The notes under the pieces were generated by a model. It ran no database searches. It saw only the letters and a list, made by a program, of their open reading frames with translations, and was not told the DNA's origin. Positions 10,763 to 22,446 of a DNA stretch of 64,000 bases are shown in pieces. Every line of letters begins with the position of its first letter. Position 1 is the stretch's first letter. The position numbers and the translations under genes were made by a program. Source of the stretch: Psococerastis gibbosa (Eukaryota; Arthropoda; Insecta; Psocodea; Psocidae); the NCBI GenBank assembly GCA_963971405.1, contig OZ020490.1, forward strand, positions 33,257,464 to 33,321,463. Direction: 5' to 3'.

Positions 10763-11075
10763 TAATGCCTTATGGTCTCAGAGACGAAGACGAAAAAATC
10801 CGTATATTCTGTACCTCCTCGAGGGGAAGATGGAAGCGCGTACTGGTGAATGGACAAATAGGAGACCAAGTTTGAGCAGGGATGAAAAACACAGTCTTTT
10901 CTGTGCAAGGCACTCATTTGTCGTGGGGTTGGGAAACTGGCCCCGAAGGTGGAGGAACTCAATGAAGAGTCAACGGCATAAGGATGCAGAAAGCAACGGG
11001 AAACCACTGCATTCAATTCCCTAGTGTATAATAACGATGACTACAATTGACATGATCATCGCCCATCTTCTATAA
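10763..11075 (+). repeat. Rep-T dispersed repeat with LINE-like 3' end
   Basis: The core contains AACTCAATGAAGAGTCAACG and GCAACGGGAAACCACTGCAT, shared with 12760-12985. It ends with GACATGATCATCGCC, similar to the last codons of the LINE tails at 53150 and 62322. It may be a LINE 3' region or a SINE that shares it. Confidence 0.55.
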
Positions 11076-11458
11076 GGTGCCCATTCCACCGACCGGCTAG
11101 GGCTATTTACAAAAACGGTGACGTGGTAGCAGACATTCAAGACTTTGGTGACGTTTCCACCGACCTCGCATTGCAGAATGCAAATGACATTGACGGAAAT
11201 TAGAATTTTTCTTTTATTAGAAATCTATTAAAATGTTTGTACTTAACATATCCCATGACGCCATTTTTTAATTTTAGTTTGTCTGTTTGTGATTTTACTG
11301 TATGATCATTGATCAATTTTAACTATGGCATAGAGGAAAATAAACATTTCCGTCAATTCTGCAATGCGAGGTCGGTGGAAACCCCGCCTAAGTCTTGTAG
11401 TCTGCTACCACGTCACTGTTTTTGTAAATAGCCCTAGCCGGTCGGTGGAATGGGCGCC
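11076..11458. mobile_element. TA-FB fold-back element, copy 2
   Basis: It begins GGTGCCCATTCCACCGACC and ends with the complement of GGCGCCCATTCCACC. The left arm includes the GCAGAATGCAAATGACATTG segment lost from copy 1. Arms are about 120 bp around the TGATCATTGATCA centre. It directly adjoins the LINE-like end of Rep-T. No TA duplication is evident. Confidence 0.75.
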
Positions 11459-12292
11459 TCAAAGAGGCATTGCAATATTCTTATAAGGAATCATTGTTTA
11501 CCGGTTTCAATAACAAGTCACAGGTACTGTGATGTCATATTATACTTTTTCTTTAATTTTATTAGCCTCTCTTTACTTCTTATAATTATGGAAGGTTACT
11601 TACCGCAAGGTTCGGGCTGGGCGTTTTTTCCGCCACTGCAAAAGGGTGGCTCACCGACAGTTCCATAGCCTTATCACGGCACTGTTACGTCAGCACTTGT
11701 AAACGCATCTCCGCTTTAATGTTCGCGCCATAATTTTAAAATTAACAACACTGCGGCAACACCAAAAAATAATAAAAATAATTTTTGACTACCCCTTACA
11801 TGATTTTAAGGATTCTAAGTAAATAGATCAATGATCTCCAACTTTTTACGGTAATTAAACATGTTGTATGTTGTCTCGTCTCACATCATTGTGAGTCTTA
11901 TTGTCCCATTGCAATGAAATAGTGCACGTAAACAAATCGTCTCGTCTCACGACGTCTCGTTCATTAATAACTTCATAAGTAGAACTGTGATAATTAATTT
12001 ACCAAAGTTGGTCGTAGTGACCCTAAGTGTTCACCGCGAGTGTCTACGTCTTACTGATATGCCATTAAAGGTGTGGTTTCATTGCGTAAGGTATGACCAA
12101 GTCTTTGGCTGAGGTTTCAGGTGTTTGTCGTTACGGTCTAGTTGTCAGAGTGTCTGGTTCCCACACCAAAAGTTCTAAGTACCAATCCCAGACTAGGCAA
12201 GGTTTACAGGAACATTTAGATGCTACCAATGGAAAACATGATAGGGCTGGGAAAAATGTAGGAGCAATGATTAGATTGAAGTTTGACAATAA
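11459..12292. other. No gene recognised
   Basis: The frame at 12093-12308 has no known motif and its end overlaps a palindrome, so I do not call it a gene. Confidence 0.4.
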
Positions 12293-12384
12293 CTTAACCT
12301 GGGGTTAAAATGTAAACACGACAATTTAAGACTGGAAAGTACTGCTCTAAAATTGTTCTGTTTACATTGTTAACCCCAAGTTAA
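12293..12384. repeat. Short imperfect palindrome
   Basis: TTAACCTGGGGTTAAAATGT and ACATTGTTAACCCCAAGTTAA-like sequence face each other across about 50 bp. The arms include TGTAAACA and TGTTTACA. It may be a very small fold-back element, but no second copy was seen. Confidence 0.5.
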
Positions 12385-12441
12385 ACCATTTCAGTACCCT
12401 ATCGCCTGTGGTTAAATTGTTTCGGCATAGTAGGCTAGGAC

Positions 12442-12621
12442 CAGGGACGGATCCAGACCATTTTTTTGGGGGGGGGGTAGCTGAGGGTCAAAATAGGAAA
12501 AACTTATGTAGGATCGACTAAATTAGAGCGTAATAACTTAATTTACAATAGATTTACCAAATTTTGAGGGGGGCAGCCGCCCCCCTACCCCCCCCCCCCC
12601 CCCCGCCTGTCTCCATCCTTG
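12442..12621. mobile_element. hAT-GC element with perfect 8 bp target duplication
   Basis: It starts CAGGGACGGATCC and ends CTCCATCCTTG. Identical flanks GCTAGGAC lie at 12434-12441 and 12622-12629. It has a G run near the left end and a long C run near the right end. No open frame of interest. Confidence 0.85.
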
Positions 12622-12759
12622 GCTAGGACTGAGTTGCAGGTTACTAGCGGGGTTTCAGGTGGCGGAAACCATATCTGGTGGCTAGTTGCCAATATAACGA
12701 ATAAGCCTTTCCCGACTAAGCAGCTGCATAATCAGAGGGTGTGGTGGCAAGTCTGGTGG

Positions 12760-12985
12760 TGCAGGCATGTCTAGGAAAGGCCATAGTAGCCCGAGGATGG
12801 CTATGTGACGGGGCGTATAGTTGCAGCGACTAAATACGCAACCACTACTAGGGCACTCTTTTGTCCTAGGGGTTGGGCCCAGAAGGCGGATGAACTCAAT
12901 GAAGAGTCAACGGCACAAGGATGCAGAAGGCAACGGGAAACCACTGCATAACAATTCCCTAGTGCAGTATCATGACTGAGTACTT
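12760..12985 (+). repeat. Rep-T, second copy
   Basis: It shares GAACTCAATGAAGAGTCAAC and GGCAACGGGAAACCACTGCA with the 10763 copy and then diverges after TCATGACTGAG. Confidence 0.55.
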
Positions 12986-13371
12986 TCGATGTACTCTGCA
13001 TACTTGACTTCGTTTTGGGGATGCCGAAGTCCTCGACTTTCCCTATCCCAAAGCAAAGAATGTCAAGAACGGGCAGACCAATACCTACAGTAATGTACTA
13101 CAGTAGTAATAATAATAATAATAATAATTGTTTCTTCATTGCACTAGGCTCCCCTAGCGGAGCTTCGGGCCCTTTCTTACACTCAACTAGAGGGCTAGTT
13201 AATTAATGTTACAGAGCTGTAAATACAAAAATAGTTGCAATACACAAAAAATGATAACACTCATTCACACACTCATTCACACATGGAGAGCGTAGTAATA
13301 AGGTAGTAAGGTAGTAAATAAGGTATACAATGTATTATCACATGAATTGTCGGTAATTTCTTAAAGACATA

Positions 13372-13700
13372 ATTTTTTATCAAAACCAAACCTTTGCTTG
13401 GGAAAACAAGCGGTTTGATTTAGTTACTATATTTAACACCCAAAACATACCTCAAGTTAAAAAGCTTCGATAAAAACGATCCAAGAAATAACATTTTTCA
13501 GTCATTTTTATTTTCTACCCCCAGAACCAAACTATTAAGGGGTAACCGACCTATTGGGGGTTTGTTTATATTAATATAGATGAAAAAAATTGGAAAAAAT
13601 GTTTTTTTTAGCCGTTCTCGGAGTTTTTGGAGGGTTACACCCCCAAAATAGAAAAAAAATGGTCCCAGATATGATTTGTCGTGATTCGACATGGAAGAAA
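13372..13700 (-). mobile_element. MS-MITE, old diverged copy
   Basis: Complementary landmarks of MS-MITE appear in the correct order: the AACACC/AACATACCT segment, TACCCCCAGAA with CAAACTAT, GGAGTTTTTGGAGGGTTA, and a GGTCCCAGATATGATTT segment. The GTCT microsatellite and left end are lost. Divergence is much higher than in the copies at 20060 or 41033, so the family has been active for a long time. Confidence 0.6.
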
Positions 13701-13988
13701 AAATCGTCCACAGACCCTGGGTCCACCCAACCGTAACAGGGAAAACGCGGCTGCCGGACATGTTTCTTAACACAAAATCTCAATTGGAGAGGATCCTCTC
13801 CATCCTCCACCCCATTATTTTTTTTAAAAATATATTTCCAAAATACATTTTTTACAGTTTTTGTCACTTCCCTATGGGCTAGGCCCGTTTTAGGGTGGAA
13901 ATTAGGGGTCTAGTAGTATAGCAACAGCAGTGGTTTGGGAAAAACTCAGGCTACGAATTGGGTCCTTCTCTCAGTCATTATACCGAGA

Positions 13989-14130
13989 CAAGGCCGTAGC
14001 CAGGGGGGTTCATGGGGGTTAAAACCCCCTTCCCCACCCTCAAAATGAAATGTCTGGACACTAGATAGAAACGGATTTTTGGAAGAAAAATAAAAACTGC
14101 TATGTAAAATCCAATGAAATTGAAGTGAAA
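13989..14130. repeat. hAT-GC element, right end missing
   Basis: It begins CAAGGCCGTAGCCAGGG and contains the GATACTAGAT-like and GGATTTT segments of the family, then ends without the inverted terminus. Confidence 0.65.
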
Positions 14131-14307
14131 TTTATGTTTATTTTATGCCGTGGCTCGAACCTTGGCCACACCGTCCACACAAGTCCAGTTTTCTACCAAC
14201 TGGACTAACTTACCACCCATACACAAAATCTACCCCCGCCCCCTCCGCCCCCATGTCTAAGCGCCTGTATATAGCCTAATTCCAGGATCAATATTTCGAC
14301 ATAGATT

Positions 14308-14473
14308 CATGGACGGATACAGGGTGTGGGGCGGGGGGCAACTTCACCCCCAAAATTTCAAAATTTATTAAACCTATTCTAAACGCTCTAATTTCGTCGG
14401 TACTACATTATGTTGTACCCACAAGTTTTACCCACTATCACCCCCCCCCCCCAACGGGCTGGATCCGTCCCTG
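14308..14473. mobile_element. hAT-GC element related to 12442
   Basis: The termini are CATGGACGGAT and ATCCGTCCCTG. The flanks CATAGATT and CAGAGAAT match at 6 of 8 positions. A C run lies near the right end. Confidence 0.65.
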
Positions 14474-15029
14474 CAGAGAATATGCTGGTCCTAATGAACT
14501 AGAAATAGCTGCTGGCCCATTACCAATATCAAAAATCAATTAAGTTACAGGCCTATTGCTGGCAAAAAGTCTTCCTGCGCAAGGCTGTAACTGGTAAGCA
14601 GCGTCTATAGCCTGAAAAACCGCATGTCTCAAAAAAGGCAAAAATAACAAACAAAAGCGTCATGAAAGCGTCTAAAGCATTCGCAAACACAATCTTACCA
14701 TACTCAGGGTGTCAAAAATTTAAAAAAATGAGCATGGAAAACTGAAAAAAGATCACGTTAGACAGTTAAAGAATATATAACCTAGCCAGGTTACATTCTA
14801 ACCTAACTTGGTTAGCGGCTGATTGGAAAATGAAGGAGCTTCGAGTCCGACCAACTGCATTGCAGGGTGGTCGCATCAGCTTCTCCTTGTTTTCACATCA
14901 CTCCAGCTCGCATACTGGGGAATTTTAGGGAAGTGCTGAAAAGGGGTGAGTTTAATGCCCAGCCGGTTTCGAAAGATGAGATCTGGGGACCCCTGGGTGT
15001 CTGAGATGAATCTTCACCTCCTTGCAAAT

Positions 15030-15165
15030 AGCCTAGATGTCTTATTATTAAACAAAGGGTTAGTTGGACTTACATTGTCTGCTGTAATATTATAGTAATT
15101 AGAGACATGGGCCTCATAGTCAACGAATAATTATGGTGGAGCCCACTGTCAGGGGAAGGGGGCTG
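15030..15165 (-). repeat. Rep-S dispersed repeat
   Basis: The complement matches 29036-29150, including ACAGCAGACAATGTAAGTCC and TGTCTCTAAT. A shorter piece lies at 26058-26125. Class unknown. Confidence 0.5.
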
Positions 15166-15173
15166 GCAATTTA

Positions 15174-15745
15174 AACGACTTCGGTTTCGTTACTCTTTTT
15201 AACACCTAAAACATGCGTGAAGTTAGAAATCATCGATAGAAAGGTTTCGCAGAAAAATTATTCTTTAGTCATTTTTCATTAAAATTTAGTTATTTATATT
15301 TTTTTACCCCCAGAAGCAAACTATCAAGGGGCAAGCGACCCCCCGCATTTTGTCAACATTAACAACGAATACAATATTAGTGAATTTAAAAGAAATCATT
15401 GTAGCCGTTTTTGAGAAATAATTTTTTTAGACGTTTTTTTGGAGTTTTTTGAAAATTAAACCCCCCCAAATTGAGATAGCGCAAAATAAACAAAATGGTC
15501 CTGAGGTATGATTTTTGTGAACCTACATGCCGAATTTCATCAAAATCGACCGAGTAGTTTGCCCGGTCATCGACGCACAGACAGACAGGCAGAGCGACAG
15601 ACAGAGCGACAGACAGACATTTCGTAAAAACCACTTTTTTGGGTTCCTGGGACCTCAAAACGTGTAAATCCATTGAAATCTCGGAATCGAAAATTTCGAC
15701 CATCATCACAAAGCTTTTTCTTATACTACGTATAAATTGGAAAGC
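15174..15745 (-). mobile_element. MS-MITE, 3'-truncated in its own orientation
   Basis: Read on the minus strand it starts GCTTTCCAATTTATACGTAG, carries a GTCT/GTCGCTCT tract at about 15575-15620, and stops at the AACGAAACCG landmark. About 250 bp of the distal end are missing. A four-unit tandem array begins right after its start. Confidence 0.8.
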
Positions 15746-15747
15746 AA

Positions 15748-16556
15748 AAAGGCGTGCCGTTTCCTTCAGTAATTATAGTATTAGTTATATTACAGTTATA
15801 TTTCAAAAAGAAACTTTAAGTTAAACAGTTATACCGTAGTAATTAATCTTAATTTTTCATGAGCGATGAATATGTGTTCAGACAAACCTTTCGGTTTTGA
15901 ACTTTTACAATTGTATTATTCTCCATTGAATAATAAATAATTTAAAAAGAGGCATGACGTTTTCTTCAGCCTAATTATAGTATTAGTTATATTATAGTTA
16001 TATTTTTTAAGAAACGTTAAGTTAAATAGCAATATCGTATTAATTAATCTTAATTTTTCATGAGCGATGAACATGTGTTCAGACAAACCTCTCGGTTTTG
16101 AACTTTTACAATTGTATTATTCTCCATTGAATAATAAATAATTTAAAAAGAGGCATGACGTTTTCTTCAGCCTAATTATAGTATTAGTTATATTATAGTT
16201 ATATTTTTTAAGAAACGTTAAGTTAAATAGCGATATCGTATTAATTAATCTTAATTTTTCATGAGCGATGAATATGTGTTCAGACAAACCTTTCGGTTTT
16301 GGACTTTTACAATTGTATTTTTCTCCATCGAATAATAAATAATTTTAAAAGAGGCATGACGTTTTCTTCAGCCTTATTATATTTTTAGTTATATTATAGT
16401 TATAATTTTAAAAAAAGTTAAGTTAAATAGCAATACCGTATTAATTAATCTTAATTTTTCATGAGCGACGAACATGTGTTCAGACAAACCTCTCGGTTTT
16501 GAACTTTTACAATGTTGTATTTTTCTCCATCGTAGGCCTATAATAAATAATTTTTA
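15748..16556. repeat. Tandem array, four units of about 201 bp
   Basis: The unit starts GGCATGACGTTTTCTTCAG; starts lie at about 15751, 15951, 16152 and 16353. Each unit contains CATGAGCGATGAA and CAGACAAACC. The copies differ by point changes and a few small indels, so this is a young, low-copy minisatellite. No coding frame spans it. Confidence 0.85.
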
Positions 16557-16874
16557 AAAAATTTAATTAAAAAAGGAATATTTATAAAAATAGAAGAAAA
16601 AAAAGCTCAATTATTTTTATAACATAACATGGTTTAAACAATGAGGGTTCACTCCGACCACCCCCTCAAGACTATTCACCGAAACGGAGCAAATTTTCCA
16701 GTGTTATGCAATAATTTTGATTCCCACTATTGGCCAAGCACGGTAAGAATTTGCTGTTGGTCTGGATGCAAATACAAATAGGAGACAGGGGTAGCAATAA
16801 TTCAGTTGATTTCCCCAAGGTAGATGTAAAACACGACGAGGCGTTCGTCACTGACGTCCCGAACGCCTGGCCGA

Positions 16875-17452
16875 GCCTTATATCCCTGTCAACTTTAATG
16901 AAGACTAATGCCGTAGTCTGCAACGAAAGCAGCATAAGCTGCTTACTAAGCAGTGAAACTTGCAGAGTTATCGCTACAAGTTAGATTAGACGGGTCTGTA
17001 CTTCACAGATCGATGTCAAGGTGGTAGCGTGCTTGTATTCGTGCGAATCTTTCTGCGTCATTAGATCGTTGACGTGTCGTAACTCATAAACAAAAAATAA
17101 ATTGCAACATTTGCATCTTCTCCTCGAGTTGAGCAAGTCTCAAATCGCAGATAAGGTGTAACTGCCTTATATCCCTGTCAACTTTAATGAAGACTAATGC
17201 CGTAGTCTGCAACGAGAGCAGCATAAGCTGCTTACTAAGCAGTGAAACTTGCGGAGTTATCGCTACAAGTTTGATTAGACGGGTCTGTACTTCACAGATC
17301 GATGTCAAGGTGGTAGCGTGCTTGTACTTGTGCGAATCTTTCTGCGTCATTAGATCGTTGACGTGTCGTAACTCATAAAAAAAATAAAATGCAACATTTG
17401 CATCTTCTCCTCGAGTTGAGCAAGTCTCAAATCGCAGATAAGGTGTAACTGT
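16875..17452. repeat. Tandem duplication of a 289 bp unit
   Basis: CCTTATATCCCTGTCAAC recurs at 16876 and 17165, and the two units are almost identical up to GTGTAACTG. Each contains the Rep-P landmark GGTAGCGTGCTTGTA. A diverged relative of the first half of the unit is at 18218-18420. Confidence 0.85.
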
Positions 17453-17771
17453 GCTAGTGGATTTCCCTCTGTAGATGGCAGTTCTTGCCAAAAGCGCTCA
17501 GGGTTTTATACTAACACAAGTGGGTTTCTTAGACAAAGTTAATTTCTTAACGATTATTTGGGTTTTACTAATTCGGGTTGTTATAACAAGTTTTTCTAAA
17601 ACTCTAAGTTTTTGTTATTTTTTGTTTATTAAAATGAAATACCACGAAGTCACGAGTAATCTAATTATTTATGTGTCGTAACTCATCACAAGTGTAAGTT
17701 TACTCATTGAGGCGACTGAAGATGTCAAACCGGATACATTCATTTAATTGTTTGTATGCGATAGAAATAGA
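17453..17771. other. No gene; Rep-P edge at 17655-17760
   Basis: The right part carries TGTCGTAACTCA and TTGTTTGTATGCG, the two landmarks of Rep-P. The rest is unassigned. Confidence 0.4.
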
Positions 17772-18171
17772 TGTTAAAAATTAGCACCCCAGAATTTGCT
17801 TCTATTGACTTTATATTTTTTATTTAATTAACAAAGCAAGTTATTAAAGATTAGGCTCATGTAAGTTGTAGAAGACTACTTCATGCATCATATATTAGGA
17901 AATATTAAATTTTTTGGTACCATAGATCTTTCATAAAAACCATTGGGGACTAAAATTTCACGTAAACTGGAATTTTTTGAAGAACTAAAAAACCGAAAAG
18001 TAGAAATACCCGATTATCTAGCTTATGATGCACGATTCGTGCAGCACGAACTAGTCTTCTACAACTTAATGAGCCAAATTTTCAATAACTTGCTGAGTGA
18101 ATGAAATAAAAAATAAAAGTACCCTACTTATTTAATTTTGGGGGCACCACTTTTCTACGCATCCTCTTAAC
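17772..18171. mobile_element. FB-G fold-back element, copy 1 (variant)
   Basis: Inverted halves share AAGTTGTAGAAGACTACTTC and its complement, and each has AACTTGCT/AGCAAGTTATTA facing outward. The outer edges carry GCACCCC and GGGGCACC rather than the GTACAGCCCG ends of the 44202 copy, so this is a subfamily. Non-coding. Confidence 0.65.
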
Positions 18172-18217
18172 CTTTTTTCGTTTTAAAAAAAATGAAGATT
18201 AATAATTTTTCTCAATA

Positions 18218-18420
18218 ATGATTTATTGTACACAGTTTTTGGGAGTTGGTAACTTTATGAGACCGTTGTTGAACGGCTTATCCTGTATGGATCGTATGTA
18301 CCTATCAACTCGTCTTATGAATACTAATGCAGTAGTCTTGAAAGAGACCAGCATATGCTGCTTACTAAGCAGCACAACTTACAGAGTTATTGATACAAGT
18401 TATTAGACGGGTCCGAATAT
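18218..18420 (+). repeat. Diverged relative of the 289 bp tandem unit
   Basis: It shares GCTGCTTACTAAGCAG, CAGAGTTAT and TTAGACGGGTC with the units at 16875-17452. Confidence 0.6.
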
Positions 18421-18846
18421 CACAGAATAATAATGTTTCTCTGTAATAATTGATTATTTATACAAAATCTCTGGGAGTTGGTATTTTTGTGAGACGGTTT
18501 CTAAAAAAAAAAAAAAAAAAAAAAACGACAACCCAACCCAATAAGGGACTGGTGGAGGGTTCTCTCTCTTAACTGGTTAATTTTCGATATTGTGCCCAGC
18601 AGCATGCCCGGTAGCCAAATTTGGGCCCAGCTTAAATGGAAAAATTTTGGTTTTATTTCAAGGCCCCAGCCTCAACCGTTCCTTTCATATATTCCAGCTC
18701 AAGGTTTATCAAACATTCATTTGCCCCGGACGCCCTTAAAAATACTGTAGTTCATTGGGCCCCAAACCTTTTAAGCATAACCCCTCATACAAAAAAAATA
18801 TCGGAACATCAACAATTGATTTTTGAAATATAAAATTGATTGTCCG
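18421..18846. other. No gene; poly(A) tract at 18505-18527
   Basis: The frame at 18636-18833 shows no known motif. The long A run could be the tail of a retroelement, but no element body is recognised beside it. Confidence 0.35.
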
Positions 18847-19224
18847 CTATATTAAACATAGAAAATTGGCACCCCAAAATTGAATATTTTTTATTTCATT
18901 AACTCAGCAAGTTATTAAAAATTTGACTCGTGTAAGTTGTAGATGACTATTTCGTGGATCATATTATCGGGTATTTTTACGTTTTGAATTGGTAATCTTT
19001 GCAAAAATTCCATTTTACGCGAAATTTTAGTCCCCCAGTTTTTATGAAAGAATTAATGTACCAAAAATTTAATATTTCCAATTGTGTGATGCATGAAGTA
19101 GTGTTCTACAACTTACATGAGCCAAATCTTTAATAACTTGCTTTGTTAATTAAATAAAAAATAGAAATTCAATAAAAACAACAATTTTGGGGTGCTATTT
19201 TTCTACGTATCATGTCCTCTTAAT
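18847..19224. mobile_element. FB-G fold-back element, copy 2 (variant)
   Basis: Same subfamily as 17772: GGCACCCC and GGGGTGC edges, AAGTTGTAGATGACTA and its complement in the arms, and AT-rich centre. Confidence 0.65.
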
Positions 19225-19318
19225 GGAGTTCTATATAGTGTTAAAAATTGTACGGGGACTGCGCCGTGGACCCCCAGGGGTCTCTCTAACAGCCAGACGG
19301 TTAAACTGTGTAGCACAA

Positions 19319-19508
19319 CATGACATAATTTTCACTCATTGTTAAAAAATAACTTAGTACAGTTTCACGTAATAAATAACAAAAATACACAACCGGTTTT
19401 GGCTCACGCCATCGCCACGCCAAGTTGAAACCGGTTGCGTATTTACGTTAATTTATTACGTGAAACTGTACTAAGTTATTTTTTAAAAATGAGTGACAGC
19501 ATGTCATG
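19319..19508. mobile_element. 190 bp fold-back element
   Basis: CATGACAT and ATGTCATG form the ends; longer arms ACTTAGTACAGTTTCACGTA and its complement enclose ACCGGTTT...AAACCGGTT around a 30-base loop. No second copy of this element was seen in the window. Confidence 0.75.
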
Positions 19509-20059
19509 CAAATATTGTATTGTATTGTCGTTGCATTGAAAATTGGTATCAATGAAAATATTCTGTAATGTTTTGGAGGAATACATTTTTACATACTTTA
19601 CTTTAAGTTTTACAAAAGTTACTAAGGAGACTATTATGTTTATATGACATAATTTTTATTAATTCTATCAAAAGTATTTACCTAGGCCTATACAATAATT
19701 AATAATTATTACTGTAACCAATAATACAATATATTGATAAAAAGCATTTTATCAAGATGTACCCCGATGTGTTAAGTTGCATCCCGTGAACGCTATTTGT
19801 CTTATTCGGAGAACCCCCCAAATACAAAATTAATTGAGGAAGTGTACTTGAACTTCCGCCCTCGGTTATAATGACTTTTCCGAGGGGTAAATTACGTTCG
19901 CTAAGTAGAAACGTGACTTAAGCCAGCCCTGTGTAACATGGCTGGGACGTTATTAATGACTTTGGAGAGAAACCCACCAAAGGCCTATCTTTCTCTGCTT
20001 GTTTTTTTGCTCTCCCGTGCCACCCCATAGGCGACTAAAACAACTATATTGGAATTTTT
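19509..20059. other. No gene; LINE-like 3' tail at about 19545-19615
   Basis: TTTTGGAGGAATACATTTTT followed by ACTTTACTTTAA matches a tail-like segment at 33320-33365. No ORF remains with it. Confidence 0.35.
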
Positions 20060-20888
20060 GCTTTCCAATTTATACGTAGTAATTATAAGGAAAGCTTTGT
20101 GATGGTCGAAATTTTCGATTCTGAGATTACAACGGATTTACACGTTTTGAGGTACCAGGAACCCAAAAAAGTGGTTTTTACGAAATGTCTGTCTGTCGCT
20201 CTGTCGCTCTGTCTGTCTGCCTGTCTGTTCGTCGATTTCCGGGCAAACTACTCGGTCAATTTTGATGAAATTCGGCATGCAAGTTCACAAAAATCATACC
20301 TCGGGATTGTTTTTTTTATTTTGGGCTAACTCAATTTGGGGGGGTTTTATTTTCAAAAAACTCATAAAAAAATATTTCTCCAAAACGGCTCCAACGATTT
20401 CTTTTAAATTCACATATATTGTATTCGTTATTAATGTTGACAAAATGCGGGAGGTCGCTTGCCCCTTGATATTTTGCTTCTGGGGGTGAAAAAATAAAAA
20501 TAACTAAATTTTAATGAAAAATGACTAAAAAATAATTTTTCTCTGAAACCTTTCACTCGATGATTTCTACCTTCAGGCATGCTTTAGGTGTTAAATTGAG
20601 TAACGAAACCGGACAGGTTGCTTCCCCAAAAAATTATTTGGTTTTGTGCAAAAGCATTGCGTGCCCTGCCATTATTGCTGTGTGGTAATTTGTTGGTCTG
20701 ACCTATCTAGAATTTACCTCACCCCCAGTGACGTCAGGTGAGCAAGCCCGCCCCCCCCTCCCCCCCCCCCCCCCGAGATGCCTGAAATTTAACTATAGGA
20801 AAATTATTTACCATGAAATTAGTTACTTTCTCTAGCTACTACTTGATAAATTGGAAAGCATGTTCGAGTAAACTCGGACCGGTTCTTT
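20060..20888 (+). mobile_element. MS-MITE, full length
   Basis: It starts GCTTTCCAATTTATACGTAG and ends ACTCGGACCGGTTCTTT. In order it holds a GTCTGTCGCTCT tract (about 20187-20230), a CGGGCAAACTACTCGGTC segment, GGGTGAAAAAATAAAAATAA, a TTGAGTAACGAAACC segment, a CAGTGACGTCAGGTG motif and a long C run. The subterminal blocks GCTTTCCAATTTAT and ATAAATTGGAAAGC are inverted relative to each other. It codes for nothing convincing and is probably a nonautonomous DNA transposon. Confidence 0.85.
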
Positions 20889-20924
20889 CTAAATGCCCTT
20901 ATTAGTCAGCTAGGGCAATCATGT

Positions 20925-21103
20925 AAACTAGTGGTACAGACTCCGACATTCATCCGAAAGATTGTTGGTTCGAGCCCCATACTTGTTACATTTTTTGGCC
21001 ATGCGTCGTAGGGCATGTAAAGCAGGCAGTCTTGAGTCTTCCTAGTTGAGTAATGGAGAGGCCTTTATAGCCTGAACTCCACTAGGTTAGTAATGGAACA
21101 GTA
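20925..21103 (+). mobile_element. SINE-F, with tRNA-like head, no ATTT tail
   Basis: AGTGGTACAGACTCCGACA is an A-box-like head and GGTTCGAGCCCC at about 20969 is a good B box. The body follows to the TTAGTAATGGAAC edge. This is a tRNA-derived SINE. Confidence 0.75.
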
Positions 21104-21107
21104 CAGA

Positions 21108-21240
21108 TGACAGATGGCAGATTGTTCGTACTTGTGCGTCTATACACATCTTGCGATCGGTTACCTGTCGTAACACAACCCGGGTATTTAAAAAAATCAA
21201 TATTTATTAATTAATATAACCGTATTGGAATTAGTCAGTA
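21108..21240 (+). repeat. Rep-P copy
   Basis: It carries GTTCGTACTTGTGCGTC and CTGTCGTAACACAACCCG, corresponding to the 6699 copy, followed by an AT-rich edge. Confidence 0.45.
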
Positions 21241-21466
21241 TAAGTGAAAAACGTACATCTAGACAGTAACTTTCAAATCCTCAAATCCGAAGAGTGTATA
21301 TAGAATATTTTGATTTTTTGCGAGAAAAACTCATTTGAAGTTCTGACACGCACGCCTAATATTACAATTATATTTTATAATTTATTTCTATTTACCAGCA
21401 ATAAATCAGCAATTGTATTTTCTTATTTCGTACTTTGGCTACCTGATATACTGTATGTCTGTGGAC

Positions 21467-21512
21467 CACAGTGGTCCTTGGACTACAGGTTGGGAACCCC
21501 TGGTCTAAGTAA
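21467..21512. repeat. hAT element end fragment
   Basis: TGGTCCTTGGACTACAGG followed by GTTGGGAACCCCTGG is the complement of the CAGGGGTTCCCAACCTG terminus widespread among animal hAT elements. Only this end is present. Confidence 0.55.
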
Positions 21513-22440
21513 AATACGGAATCAACAATATTTAATGAAGCAATGTAGCATAAATAGTCAATGCGCCAAAACCGATCGAAAAGAGGCAAGCGAAATGAAT
21601 CAGCGGAATTTCTGCAGTACCGCCATGCTTTACAAATGGATTTCTGCATTGGGGTTATCAGTCTGGCGCCGCCGAGTCCCACATTAATTCCTACATAAAC
21701 TATATTTTATCCAAGTTTTCCCGATTCCATACAATGAATAATGAGTTGGGTGAAACGGCTTTTACTTGTTTTTTCGATAATGTGCCCAATTGCTGTGAAG
21801 GCTACATTAATGGAAGTTTTTTGATTTTCTAACTACTGGTTACCTTCTATTCACCGTCGCCTATAATGCAATAAATTTGGGTCTGAGAACACTTGGAAAG
21901 TGTATTGCCTAAATTCAGATTCGCATATTTCAACATAACGTTCACAATATTTCTTCGATCAAATAAATGTTGGATAGAATATACTGCATATTCGAGTGTG
22001 AATAGCTATAGGCTTTAGTATAGGTAGGCTTACCAGATTTTAATATCGTCAAATCGGACGAAGAACAAAAGCTCATTATCTCCGGTGTAAATTGTAATTT
22101 TGAAATGCCACTTTAACTAGTGTAGGCTACTATTGAACAATATGTATTGTTTCATCGGAAATTATTTTTAATCAACTTAATTTTTATTTATTTAATTTAA
22201 ATTTAATTCAGTCTCAAATCAGTAAATCATTACTCTGAATAGCTCTAAGAAGAATCTTTTCCAGTTTGATTTTTTCTTGAAACTCTACACATGTTTAGTT
22301 AAAATTAACAATGCACTTTGTTTGAAAGTCGGGACATTTGGCTCTCTTTTCGGGACTTCGGGCAAATCGAGACTTCGGGCAAGCCTAATTAAGTATAGGG
22401 AAAGCTTTCTTATGGTAGAAATTGTCGATTTTATCGGTTT
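21513..22440. other. No gene recognised
   Basis: The frame at 21310-21687 has no family resemblance. A scrap of MS-MITE left end (GGGAAAGCTTTCTTATGG) lies near 22398. Confidence 0.4.
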
Positions 22441-22446
22441 TATACT

